Positions 1-9,859 of a stretch of DNA of 64,000 nt are shown in pieces. The position numbers and the translations under genes were made by a program. The notes beneath the pieces are model-generated. The model searched no databases, was not told where the DNA came from, and saw only the letters and a list, made by a program, of their open reading frames with translations. Within the stretch, counting starts at the first letter, position 1, and the number at the start of each line of letters is the position of its first letter. Source of the DNA: Enchytraeus crypticus (Eukaryota; Annelida; Clitellata; Enchytraeida; Enchytraeidae). The stretch spans positions 1,336,001 to 1,400,000 of the forward strand of contig CAJHZI010000555.1 of assembly GCA_905160935.1 (NCBI GenBank), read 5' to 3'.

Positions 1-210
1 CGCTTAGAGCCTGCAGAGATTCTGAGCCGCAAGTGTGGAATTACCAGCTCTGTAGCATGTGGAATTAGCAATGGAATTAGCAGCTGTTAGTATATTGTAA
101 GCTCTTAATAGTTTTATGAAGACAGGCAAATCAGACTATGAAAGTTTAATAGATTTCAGTTTTTACTTTATTGAAACGTATATGTATTTATACAGTGCGA
201 GTGAGTTACA

Positions 211-332
211 GATAAAGCTAAAAATCTAAGGTTAACGTCAGTTTCCTCACTCGAAAGCGAGCCCAGGATTTGAACCCCGCACATGCTGATCCGCGGTAGA
301 GTGTCTTAACGACTTCGCCACTGACTCCAACC
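211..332 (-). repeat. SINE family A copy, internally deleted
   Basis: Reads in reverse as the tRNA-like SINE found about 17 times in this window. The B-box-like GGTTCAAATCC (seen here as its complement) and the GAGGAAACTGACGTTAAC 3' domain are both present. About 14 bases between them, present in other copies, are missing. Confidence 0.8.
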
Positions 333-727
333 AAAACTACAATGTTACCCCACTGTAATCTTAAGTTCTTAACCATACCTCACTATATGAATAATATTGA
401 ATATAGCCTATTTGAAAAGATGACCAAAATTCACATATCTATAAGTAAAATTTAAATATAATATTATATTTTAAATTTGTATACCGTAGCAAATTCTCAG
501 TCTCATTTATTAAATCCTAAGGAAATGCAATTTTACAGGAAATATACTTTTTCAGTGTAATATATTAAACCAAGCATAGAAATTATGAGAGCTTTTATTG
601 TTAAAATCTAGATTAAATTCTAAATATCTCTGACTCGAAGATTAGTGGATTACTATTCTATACATGATCTCAATGGATCGGGACTTCCGGAATGCTGTTT
701 CGTGGACTTGAGCTAATCTCTACAAGG
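333..727. other. AT-rich intergenic stretch
   Basis: No open reading frame, RNA gene or clear repeat is visible here. Confidence 0.5.
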
Positions 728-860
728 TACGGGGTTAGCTGAGTGGATTCAATCCTGACCTGGAACCCCTAGGTGGCGGGATCGACTCCACGGGACGCCT
801 GAAGCATGGGGCAGCTCTGCACCTGTACCAGAGCTCAGGCGATCAATAAAGGTAAGACTG
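728..860 (+). repeat. tRNA-like SINE head
   Basis: GTTAGCTGAGTGGATTCAA resembles a Pol III A box (TRGCNNAGYNGG), and GCGGGATCGACTCC about 35 bases on resembles a B box. Paired bases around the arms look tRNA-like, but the cloverleaf is imperfect. A tRNA-derived SINE is more likely than a functional tRNA. Confidence 0.45.
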
Positions 861-899
861 GCACAATGGTGTCGCACTAGACACCATGAGGCCGTACTA

Positions 900-1310
900 G
901 GCACCATGGTTAGGGTTAGGATTAGTGTTAGGGGGAGGTTAGGGTTAGGCTAGCGTTAGGTTAGGGTTAGGTTAGAGTATGGGTTAGAGTTAGGTTTAGG
1001 TTAGGGTTAGAGTTAGGTTAATGTTAGTGTTCGGGTTATTGTTTTAGTTAGTGTTAGGGTTAGGCTAGGGTTCGGGTTAGGATTAGGGTTGGGGTTAGAA
1101 TTAGGGTTAGAGTTAGGTTTAGGGTTAGGTTTAGGTTAGGGTTAGGTTAGGGTTTGAGTTCGGGTTAGGGCTAGGGTTAGGTTAGGTTAAGGCTAGGTTA
1201 GGGTTAGGTTTGGTTTCGGGTTGGGGTTCAGGTTGGGGTTAGGGTTATAATTAGGGTTCGGTTTAGGGTTAGGGTTAGGGTTATGTTAGGGTTAGGGTTA
1301 GGGTTAGGAA
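900..1310 (+). repeat. Interstitial telomere-like repeat (TTAGGG variants)
   Basis: About 410 bases of degenerate GTTAGG/GGTTAG units. They are best preserved at the right end, where several exact TTAGGG units follow one another. Unique-looking sequence lies on both sides, so this is internal and not a chromosome end in this window. Confidence 0.85.
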
Positions 1311-1610
1311 ACTTGGATACTTGACTAGGTAACTTGGATTACTTGGTAATTTGGATACTTGACTATAAACTGTCTAAAGATTAGGCGTGTTTGATTTTAC
1401 AATTGATAAATATCATCAAGAACGATCTTTTAAAAGACTGAAAAGCTAAAGCTAAGTTTAACGTCGGTTTTCTGCTCGAATAACATGTCAGTAACAAGGG
1501 AGCACTGAATTTGAACCCTACACCTACTGATCTGCTGTCTAATAACTTACCAGTATTAAAACTCTTATTACTCCTATATACCGGCTATTATCTCGACTCG
1601 TTGTCTGGAT

Positions 1611-1735
1611 TTTACAGTGGACCGTTTTTTTGCTTGTGGTCTTGGATTTGGTTCAAAAGTGCTCTATGTTGTCATTGGCGACAGTAACAACCTGATTTTT
1701 ATTGTTGTTGTTGTTGTTGCTGATAGCAGTATGCT
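1611..1735 (+). repeat. Dispersed repeat family C copy
   Basis: Carries the family C signature GTGCTC-ATGTTGTCATTG-CGACAGTA followed by a run of GTT units. Other copies lie near 10155, 23395, 53290, 58088 and, reversed, near 3586 and 62770. The GTT/ATT tail suggests a retroposon 3' end. Confidence 0.65.
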
Positions 1736-1797
1736 GATAGGCCAGCAGTATAACTCCTAACTTGTAGGCTGCACATTGACTACAGCACGGACATATA

Positions 1798-1801
<4 letters not shown>

Positions 1802-1861
<60 letters not shown>

Positions 1862-1865
1862 TATG

Positions 1866-1897
<32 letters not shown>

Positions 1898-1995
1898 ATT
1901 ATATATATATTATACTAGTAATATATATGTATATATATATATATATACTATGTATATATAATATATATAGGCATATATATATATACAGTATATAT

Positions 1996-2044
<49 letters not shown>
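1802..2044. repeat. (TA)n microsatellite
   Basis: Long TA runs with occasional GTATA or TATTATA interruptions. The Tyr/Ile-rich open frames across it are artefacts of the repeat. Confidence 0.95.
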
Positions 2045-2047
<3 letters not shown>

Positions 2048-2334
2048 GGTCCATGACTACAGCCACAGTTCTACAGACTCTCCTATCAAGCAATGTCTGC
2101 TATGCTGATAATAGACTCTCGCATGGCTTGACGAGAGGTGTTGTTGTTAACATGAACATTTCGCTTTGATTAACTTTAATAATTCAATTATCAGTGGCTC
2201 GTAAAGTGCAATGAGGACGTGAGCTCGAGTGTTTACAACAAAGAACAGACAGGACCGTGTTTACAATAGAGGAAAGGTCTGTCAGGTTTAGGAACGCTGC
2301 GATAGAGTAAGCAGGATTTAATAGTTATACTAAA

Positions 2335-2505
2335 ATGGCTAACGTCCGATTCCTCATCCAGGGATGATGTCAGGGACGTCCCCAACAGCACACATCACTA
2401 CAGATCAACTCACCCAGACCAATCTGCAAAAGAAATATGCGGTGGAGAAGTGAGGTCCTAAACGAAAGTCGGTCAGATGATCAAAAATGATCAGTTTACC
2501 AGGTA
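2335..2505 (-). repeat. SINE-like family B, near full length
   Basis: Inverse of the copy at 47815-47998. The two share ACGTCCCTGACATCATCC, the downstream GAGGAAACGGACGTTA, and about 110 bases 5' of these that include GCAGATTGGTCTAGGTGAA. It lacks a long ATT tail here. Confidence 0.7.
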
Positions 2506-2609
2506 ATGTTTCGCTTGGATTGCTTTTACGTGGAACACTTGCGTGCTAAGCAAGAGGTTAGTGGTTAGATTTCTGGTCTGATTCGTATCCTACGTCAATG
2601 ATGTTACCG

Positions 2610-2880
2610 GTCACGTGATCTGTCACATGATCAAAGCGTCACGTGATCTAACAGTCACGTGATCTAACTGTCACGTGATCTGTCACGTAATCTAACTGTC
2701 ACGTGATCTAACTGTCACATGATCTAACTGTCACGTGATCTAACTGTCACGTGATCTAACTGTCACGTGATCTAACTGTCACGTGATCTAACTGTCACGT
2801 GATCTAACTGTCACGTGATCTAACTGTCACGTGATCTAACTGTCAAGTGATCTGTCACGTGATCTAACTGTCACATGATA
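2610..2880. repeat. 16-bp minisatellite with CACGTG in each unit
   Basis: About 16 units of TCACGTGATCTAACTG. Most keep the palindrome TCACGTGA, which is an E-box (CACGTG). The first few units are shorter (TCACGTGATCTG). Confidence 0.9.
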
Positions 2881-3029
2881 AGGCAACGATTACTAATAAC
2901 CATGGAAAGGAATGGAGGAAATAATGAAAACTACAAAAACAGAAACTTAAGAAAGGAAACATTGTAAACACATGCGGTATGTCATGTGTGTAACTATACG
3001 GAATATAAAAAAATTTAAAAAAAAGATCT

Positions 3030-3085
3030 AACTGTAACATGATCTAACTGTCACGTGATCTAACTGTCACGTGATCTAATTGTCG
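3030..3085. repeat. Second block of the 16-bp E-box minisatellite
   Basis: Three or four further units of the array at 2610-2880, separated from it by about 150 unrelated bases that include an A-rich run. Confidence 0.85.
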
Positions 3086-3450
3086 TTTACACAACTTCTT
3101 GAGGGATTTTCGCACGATTTATTTCTAAAGATATAAACTCCAATAATCTAAACCGAACTGTTAACATGTGCGTTGTATCCTGAGTTAATATGGGCTGCAG
3201 AGATAACGAAAGAGACGTTAACTAGTCTCCGACACGTGACTCAGCTCACAGCTCAAGGTGAATGGAGATATGGGAAAGGCTGAGGATATGTAATCTTATC
3301 TGCCTCTATTGGATTACACGTGGAGGCAGGCACAGCGCTACAGACTCTATTGAGAGATCCCGCAGTGACGTATCAGCACACTGCAGCAGCACTGATAACT
3401 ACCCCGTCCCGTTCATTGCTGGTAGATATATCAGTCCAGCCTTACAACAA

Positions 3451-3585
3451 AAAGCTGGCAAAGTTAAGGTTAACGTCAGTTTCCTCACTCGAAAGCGATG
3501 TCAGTGACGGGCGAGCCCAGGATTTGAACCCTCATATAGTGAACCGCAGTGGAGTATCTTACCGATTTCGCCACAGGCTCCAGCC
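3451..3585 (-). repeat. SINE family A copy
   Basis: Complete reversed copy: the 3' domain with its GTTTCCTCACTCGAAAGCG complement, the B box complement GGATTTGAACC, then the A-box region ending in GGCTCCAGCC. Family C abuts directly to the right. Confidence 0.85.
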
Positions 3586-3645
3586 GACAACAACAACAAC
3601 AGAGTGCTACTGTTGTCAATGACAACATCGAGCAGTAAGGAGAGA
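3586..3645 (-). repeat. Dispersed repeat family C, tail part
   Basis: Reversed tail: CAACAACAACAACAGAGTGC then TGTCAATGACAACATCGAGC. It lies end to end with the family A copy. Confidence 0.65.
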
Positions 3646-3901
3646 CATCCAATCAAACGAACGAAACAAAGAACCTAAAAATCATTCAAAGTCCGATGTT
3701 TAGAAAATCAGTCTAAAGTTACGGAATAAAAGGAAAGGAGGTTTAAGTGCTGGTAGCAAAGTATGGACACTGGATGGAAATGATAAACTGAGGAGTTGGT
3801 TGTTCCAGGTCTTCCAGGTTCTGCCTCATCGGTTGTGCTGTCTCGACTTCATCGCTGTCGTATTAGTAAAGCACCTCAGTTCTTCACGATTTGGATGACA
3901 A

Positions 3902-4017
3902 GATGACGTCCCTGACATCATCCTTGTATGAGAAAACGGACGTTAAATCTTTATTATTATTATTATTAGTAATAGTAGTAGTAGTATTATTACTATTATT
4001 ATTATTATTATTATTAT

Positions 4018-4073
<56 letters not shown>

Positions 4074-4112
4074 CTATTATTATTATCATTATTATTATTA
4101 TTATTATTATTT
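3902..4112 (+). repeat. Family B 3' end with ATT and GTA microsatellite
   Basis: GACGTCCCTGACATCATCC followed by GAAAACGGACGTTAAATC runs straight into (ATT)n, (GTA)n and (ATT)n. The microsatellite looks like the expanded tail of the retroposon. Confidence 0.8.
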
Positions 4113-4384
4113 TATTGATTCACAGAATGACAAACATTCCTGAATAAAAACATCAATCAAAAGTTAATAATAAATAGGAATTTAACGTCCGTTTCATCGC
4201 CAACATAAACCTTGTTGTATCATTAGATTCATATGACTCATGAGCGTTGACCGAGTACGAATTTGTTCTAAGATTTTCTAGAATACGGCTCGATGGCAAT
4301 GATTGAGTTGCATTTTCATACCATTACAGAATCGTGTATATATATAACACAGTTTTGCTACAGCATAGATATGCTATATGGAAA

Positions 4385-4710
4385 TGCATTAGTACGTGCT
4401 ATATAATGCTACACTTTTCATATAGAACTACAGTAGTAAGTGTTATACAGTGCTGCACTTTTTATATAGAACTACACTAGTAAGTGTTATATAGTGCTGC
4501 ACTTTTCGTATAGAACTGCACTAGTACGTGTTATATAGTGCTGCACTTTTCATATAGAACTACACTAGTAAGTGTTATAGAGTGCTGCACTTTTCGTATA
4601 GAACTGCACTAGTACGTGTTATATAGTGCTGCACTTTCATTTGAACAACACTAGTAAGTGTTATATAGTGCTGCACTTTTCATATAGAGCTACACCAGTA
4701 AGTTAGTAAC
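4385..4710. repeat. Tandem repeat, about 60-bp unit
   Basis: Five to six units built on GTGTTATATAGTGCTGCAC and ATAGAACTACACTAGTA, with alternating sub-variants. Confidence 0.85.
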
Positions 4711-5045
4711 ACTAGTAAAACAGTCGTAATAAAAGCACTGACTAAAGGCAAGGGTTACTACTCGTAGATCTGTAACACAATTTCTTTCATATCCACCGGT
4801 GTTCGACTTATATTTACAAAATAAATCTGACAAAATTAAACAAGAACTCCCGTAGATCTCTGCCGCTGGTATGGTATCAGTTACACGCTGAATATATACA
4901 GTGGTGTAGGGAGTGTGTAAGAATAGTGCAAGAATACTATGCTAAAAGTTTTGCAAAAGTTCTAAGTTTGTATAATTTCTTCTTGGCCCTTTTTCACCAG
5001 CGTACAGTCTATTCGTATGCAAATAGAGTATGGTTTGTACTGTAG
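4711..5045. other. Non-coding stretch upstream of the CARD-LRR gene
   Basis: No coding exon recognised. An upstream exon or promoter of the next gene may lie here or further left, but nothing in the sequence decides it. Confidence 0.4.
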
Positions 5046-5293
5046 GAACAAGCTATTGTATTTTATTGTATTGTATTCTGCTATATTTTATTGCGTTGTA
5101 TAGTGTTGGGTTTTATTGCATTGCATTGCATTACATTGTATTGTATTGCATTTTACTGGTATTGTATTGTATTTTGATGTGTAGTATGGTATTGCATTTT
5201 ATTGTATTGTATCGTATCGTATTGTAATGTATTGTCCTGTATTGTATCGTATCGTATTGTATTGTATTGTATTGTATCGTATCTTATTGTATT
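5046..5293. repeat. ATTGT pentanucleotide array
   Basis: Degenerate TTGTA/TTGCA units. They lie between two near-copies of TGTAGRAACAAGCT (5040 and 5293), the second of which looks like the splice acceptor of the CARD-LRR exon. Confidence 0.85.
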
Positions 5294-5297
5294 GTAG

Positions 5298-6705
5298 AAA
5301 CAAGCTCAGCACCTAGAGTCCGCCCTTCTGACCTCTCTTCTCTCAAGAGCTTCAATGGTCAACAACAACAACAACATAAACATCTTCATGAAAATCTTCA
5401 TCTACACCACCCTGCCTACAGGCAACCCGTGGAAAACCATGATCACCCCATTCCTAACGGCCATGAAGACAGCAGCATGGACATAGTCCTACTTGAACTC
5501 CGCACCACCAGCGCAGAGGTCGAGCTACTTCACCACAGAACCAGAGACTCTGGAATATTCTCAAAAACCTCGTCATCTTCGTCAGCAGACGAGAGACCAG
5601 TCACAGTCACAACGTACAGCTGTCTCAGTCCTCGTCTAAACAACCACAACACCTGCCTGCCTCAGGGTTCAGCCGGCGAGGACGACACGGTGGACCACGA
5701 GGACCCGGGGCTGCCTGATAAGACCGTCTACCCTCTCGCCGCTAACCTCGCTAGTCTCACTCCCCTCTCTCCCGACATGACCGCCTCCACTTTCTCGATA
5801 ACCTCCACCGGGTCCCTAGCCTACGACACGGCCGATCGGCTAGCACGCCTGCGTCAGATCTACGAGGCGAAGATTCGCCGGGTGTTGTTACAGTCCGTCG
5901 ATCTCCTAGCCGAGGAGCTTTCCCCGGCCTCGCTGGCAGAGTACCTGAGAAGAACCCGACCTCTGCAGGCTGGTGCGTCTGACGGCGAGCTTCTAGCAGA
6001 GCTGTTCGGAGGTCCCGAGGGGGTGAGTCCAGACATGGAAGTGGCTGCCTCAATCCTGAAGGACATTCTCTGGGACGTGGTGACCTCCAGAGGTCTGGAG
6101 AGTTTCGAGGATTTCTGCGGTAGCCTGGTGGACAACGGGCAGGCCCTGCTGGCTGGTATGATAGACAGCATCGACAAACTGCTTACTGTTGTCGCTCCTG
6201 ATCAGCCATTTACCGATCCGCTGATTCTCTCGGATCAAATCAACGGATCTGTGTGTTGCGCCTGCTGCAGGAACGTCGAGGAAGACAATAGAACGGATTC
6301 GGCGGATTGCTTCGATACAGCGCGAGATTTTAACATAGATGTCATTGGCTGGGACGAGAGAGAGGGCGGGGCTAGGGATAAATCGAAATCTTTGACTCAT
6401 TCCCCACTGACGAGGCGGCACAAGGGATATGACTCTATGGGCAGCTCGATGGGGCAGAGCGGTACAGACCTGGGCCTGATGATTCAGGGCATGCCCATGT
6501 TGTCGGTTAGGCTGTATCGGTATTGTCTGTGTGCGGGTGGGAGATGGGAGAGATTAGAGGGGGTGCTGAAGAGTGAGGGAGGGGGGAATGTGAAAGAGCT
6601 GTCTCTAGTCGACTGTCATATAGCGTGTAGTGGTGGTGAGAAGAGCTGGCTAGATACAGCTCTCTCTCACAACACAACTCTAGTCAAACTAGATCTCAGG
6701 CTGAG
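5298..6705 (+). CDS. CARD-LRR gene, exon with CARD domain
   Basis: Open from the acceptor-like TTGTATTGTAG at 5297 to the donor GAG/GTAGGT after 6705 (phase 2). The part before the ATG at 5477 encodes a Gln/His-rich stretch that could be coding if an upstream exon supplies the start. The exon ends inside the second LRR (VKLDLRL). Confidence 0.75.
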
Positions 6706-8247
6706 GTAGGTAGCGGTGGGTGAATGAATGAATGAATGAATGAATGAATTAATTAATTAATTAATTAAATAGTACATATTCATTACAATTGTTATTATTT
6801 TATGCTTATAGATATTTCACTCTAAAAAAATTCTATTGTTGATTTGTACTAGTATCTGTCTATCATTGTGTCACTGAAATAAATAAACTAATAAAGGATT
6901 GATAAACAAATAAGTAATAACTATATTATAAATAAATAAATAAACGAAGGATTGAGCAGGCACTTGTGTTATATTAAACGCTTGAATGTTTTACTTAGGT
7001 TCTAATAATCTTCATGTTATTTACATATTTATTTACTTACATTAACCTCACAGCACCCTGGGCACCAAGGGCTGGCAAGGTCTTGGGGCAGGCCTATCCA
7101 ACAACACGGCTCTACGACTACGAAAAAAGAGAATGAGAGAGAATTATATATTGATTTATTTGGTTCAAATGTAATCCAAATGTAATATGCAGTAGATGAA
7201 TAAATAAATAAATGAGGGATTGAACAGACACTTGTGTTATATTAACCCCACAGCACCCTGGGCACCCAGGGCTGGCGAGGTCTGGGGGCAGGCCTATCCA
7301 ACAACACGGCTCTACGACTCCTCAACCTCGCTAGCTCAGGCTTCACCCACACTTCCTGTCTCCAGCTCCTCTCATCTCTCTGCCGCCACACCGCTCTATC
7401 TGACCTTGACCTTGGCTTCAACGACATCAAGGACCCAGGTTGCAAGGTCATCGCCAGTTCGGTCCTACTGCGCCGAGGTGGGACCCTACGACGACTTCGC
7501 CTGAGGGACAACGGAATAACGAGCGAGGGCTCAGCGGCCCTAGCCTCGGCTCTCATCGGTAACTCTCGCCTAGCCCTTCTCGACCTCAGTAGCAACAGCG
7601 TGGGTAACGACGGGGCGGCGAGGTTATCAGACGCTCTCATATCTAACAGGTCCCTCAGGGATTTAGATCTAGAGAACTGCGGGGTAGGCGAGGCAGGGTG
7701 TCTGAGCCTGGCTCGAGCCCTCAGGGCCAACGCCGCCCTGCGCCGCCTACAGCTAAGCCTCAACCCTCTGGAGGACCTGGGGGCCAAGGCTCTAGCGGGG
7801 GGGTTAAAATACAATCACGGCCTAGAGTCGATCAGTTTAAACATGTGCGCTATTGGTAACGCTGGGTTTGACTTTCTGTTGGAGGCGCTCTACGCGTCTA
7901 ACGGCACGATACGATTGGTAAAGCTCTGCTATAACGACATAGGGGGGGCTAAGAGTGGTGTGGGGGAGTGGGAGGCGAGACACCCCCCTCTAGATGTGCT
8001 CTACAGAAAACTGCGGCAGCTGCTACACCGGAATGAGGATATGAAGATGATCCTGTGGGGCAATGACCTTGAGGACCTGCCTGGGTTCACGGCCTATATG
8101 GCTCCAGTAGAGGGGGCGGGGCTAAGTGATGCGGTGTCCTTGACCCTATCAGACAACACGATGACGTCAGCAGAGGCCTCCCCCCAGGTGACAGGCCCCA
8201 GGGGGGGTCAGGTGTGGAGGGGTGGGGTGTCGTGTAGGACTAAATAA
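5477..8247 (+). CDS. CARD-like domain plus leucine-rich-repeat protein (two exons, 740 aa)
   Basis: The two exons (5477-6705 and 7254-8247) join in phase 2 at AG/GTAGGT and CCCCACAG. Residues 1-120 are Ser/Thr-rich and probably disordered. Residues about 121-235 look like a CARD: an amphipathic first helix (YEAKIRRVLLQSVDLLAEEL), then an SRGLESFEDFC motif and DNGQALLAGMI. These resemble the TRG...LF and DTGQDMLASFL parts of the caspase-9 CARD. From about residue 370 there are some nine ribonuclease-inhibitor-type LRRs of about 28 residues (LDLSSN, LDLENC, LSLNPL). No NACHT/NB-ARC P-loop is visible between them. CARD proteins act as adaptors in apoptosis or innate immunity, so a sensing or scaffold role is inference. 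The frame stays open upstream to a possible acceptor at 5296, so the true start may lie in an earlier exon. The ATG at 5477 is simply the first good one (GCAGCATGG). The C-terminus is Gly/Arg-rich and may be spliced differently at CAGGTG sites near 8187 or 8210. Confidence 0.8.
6719..6770. repeat. (GAAT)n and (TTAA)n microsatellite at intron start
   Basis: Begins 14 bases after the donor of the CARD exon. Confidence 0.85.
6931..7118 (+). pseudogene. Broken partial copy of the LRR exon start
   Basis: Near-copy of 7197-7318, including the AATAAATAAATAAA lead, GGATTGARCAG, the CTCACAG acceptor and about 65 coding bases (STLGTKGWQGLGAGLSNNTA). About 60 foreign bases split the lead from the acceptor. 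The coding match stops at 7118 and the frame meets a stop soon after (RKKRE then TGA). The acceptor is intact, so it could still be used and would yield a truncated protein. Confidence 0.85.
7254..8247 (+). CDS. CARD-LRR gene, main LRR exon
   Basis: Starts after CCCCACAG and takes one base to complete the split serine codon. It is open to TAA at 8245. Successive repeats follow the L-x-x-L-x-L-x-x-N/C pattern (LLNLASSGF, LDLGFNDI, LRLRDNGI, LDLSSNSV, LDLENCGV, LQLSLNPL). High GC and CTC/CTA codons contrast with the AT-rich surroundings. Confidence 0.88.
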
Positions 8248-8254
8248 CTCCTGT

Positions 8255-8594
8255 CTCTCTCTCTCTTAGTGCACTGACTACTGGCAGGTCCATGGTATAT
8301 AACGCCTCCACTCTTCTCTGTCTTCCGCTTTCCTCTTCACTTCCACATATGAGTGGGTCTTTAAATCATCTAACATAACTAATCTCGGTCTGCCTCTACC
8401 TCTTTTTCCTACCATTCTACCTTCTATGGCCTCTCTTAATAGTCCTCCCCACCCCCCTTAGAATGTGTCTTATCCAACTCTTCTTCCTATTTATTAATAC
8501 ACTTATCAACTATCTATCTGTGCCAACTTTCTCCATACCTTCCTCTTTGTAACCTTCATTCTTCTCCAACTTGTTTCATCATTCGCTAATTGGG
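8255..8594 (-). mobile_element. 5'-truncated LINE 3' end
   Basis: Read on the minus strand this matches the end of the LINE reverse-transcriptase ORF seen better at 26375-26897 (KRKAEDR... then YHGPA-like residues), closing on a short GA run. It starts a few bases after the stop codon of the CARD-LRR gene, so the 3' UTR of that gene probably contains it in antisense. Confidence 0.75.
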
Positions 8595-8870
8595 GAGGAG
8601 ATATGGCGCAACGGTTAGAGTGTTCGCCTCGGATACAAGTGGCCTGAGTGCAAAGCGCAGGTCAGTCAAGTATTGATGGATATCTTCTTGGGCCCATGGA
8701 AGGTCAATCTTATATCGGAGCTAGCAGCCGATGTGCGCTATCAACAGCAAAGATATGATCAACCGTGGAAAGGATTATTAACAACATACCAGACACCTGT
8801 AAAGCGGTCTTGAAGACCGGTCATCGGCCATGACACCGCTATTGAAATTGTCGGAGGTTATTATTATTAT
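8595..8870 (+). repeat. tRNA-like SINE, family J
   Basis: ATGGCGCAACGGTTAGAGTG resembles a Pol III A box. About 270 bases follow, ending AATTGTCGGAGGTTATTATT with an ATT tail. A reversed partial copy of the 3' half lies at 59030-59200. Confidence 0.65.
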
Positions 8871-9141
8871 TAATGAAATAGTTAAATATGTTCAAATCGA
8901 TGAGGGTAATAAGTGCCTGATATTATCATAAAGATATGAATAGGACGCTCAGTTATTCAGAACAGAGTTTTTAAATACTGAGTTTCCTTTGTTTTATTCA
9001 GAGTTTCCAATGACATATTGTCATGTTGATTTTTTAGATTAATCTCTTTAAATTTCCATTCAATATTTCATGATTGTAATTAGTTTAATGTTTCTTTAAC
9101 CAGTCGTAACCCGCACAAACCATTGTCCAGGCTCAAATCAA
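8871..9141. other. AT-rich stretch, no feature
   Basis: Nothing recognised. Confidence 0.5.
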
Positions 9142-9310
9142 GTGTTGATAAGATCAGCAATCAATCATTCAATCAATCAATTATACAATCAATCATACAA
9201 TCAATCAAACATTCAATCAATCATTCAATCAGTCAATAATTCAATCATTCAATCAATCATTCAATCAATCAATCATTCAATCAATCAATCAATCATTCAA
9301 TCAATCAATC
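9142..9310. repeat. (CAAT)n microsatellite
   Basis: CAATCAATCATTCAAT units; the open frame across it is an artefact. Confidence 0.9.
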
Positions 9311-9567
9311 TCGTAGCCCCTCGGAATCAAGTTAATAACAATTCCACTCTAAGATATGGATCAGTTTATTATAAATTTATAGCAGTCCCAATACAATTTA
9401 AATGAGAATAATCACTTAATTAGTTTATTAACAGTTTTATCAATTTACACCACGAATACTATTTCAACGGAAGCACTCCAGTCTAGTAACTGTAGTGAGA
9501 GATCTGTCAGTACCTGTCCTATGTTTGGTTACAACATCTCATTTCAAAGTCCAATTCTATCCAATTA

Positions 9568-9635
9568 ATAATAATAATACTAAAGGTTTAACGTCCGTTT
9601 CCTCATTCAGGGATGTTGTCAGGGACGTCATTAAT
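9568..9635 (-). repeat. Family B 3' end with AAT tail
   Basis: Reversed: AATAATAATAC tail, then GGTTTAACGTCCGTTTCCTC and GTCAGGGACGTC. Confidence 0.75.
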
Positions 9636-9706
9636 GAGATATATGAGTGAGCTATATGAGAGCTAAGGCTACAGCTATCTAAACCACTGATATATGAAAG
9701 CTACGG

Positions 9707-9859
9707 CTATCTAAACCACGGCGGTAAATCCATTTTACTCCAGTCTCTTTGAGCAGATTTCTCTATTTCCTTCGCGTTCTTCATCATGTCCTGTGATGAT
9801 TTGGCTTCCTCCGTCTCTTTCCCTTTAAATAATTCTGGAAACTCAAATTTTGAATCCTC
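9707..9859 (-). CDS. MRPL23: MRPL23, last exon
   Basis: Follows the acceptor CAACTGTTTCAG. It starts EDSKFEFPELFKGKE, continues as a Lys/Glu-rich helix, and ends MDLPPWFR then TAG. It is 51 codons including the stop, phase 0. The bases around the stop (GCTATCTAAACCAC in plus orientation) recur about 36 bases away at 9674. Confidence 0.9.
   Translation of the reverse strand, partial: EDSKFEFPELFKGKETEEAKSSQDMMKNAKEIEKSAQRDWSKMDLPPWFR

Noticed and set aside
1776-2169. Tyr/Ile-rich open frames
   Set aside because: Simple translation of a (TA)n microsatellite; the same applies to TA tracts at 16980, 20437, 28475, 36335 and 50612.
5757-6421. Minus-strand open frames inside the CARD-LRR exon
   Set aside because: Shadows of the GC-rich coding exon; no recognisable product.
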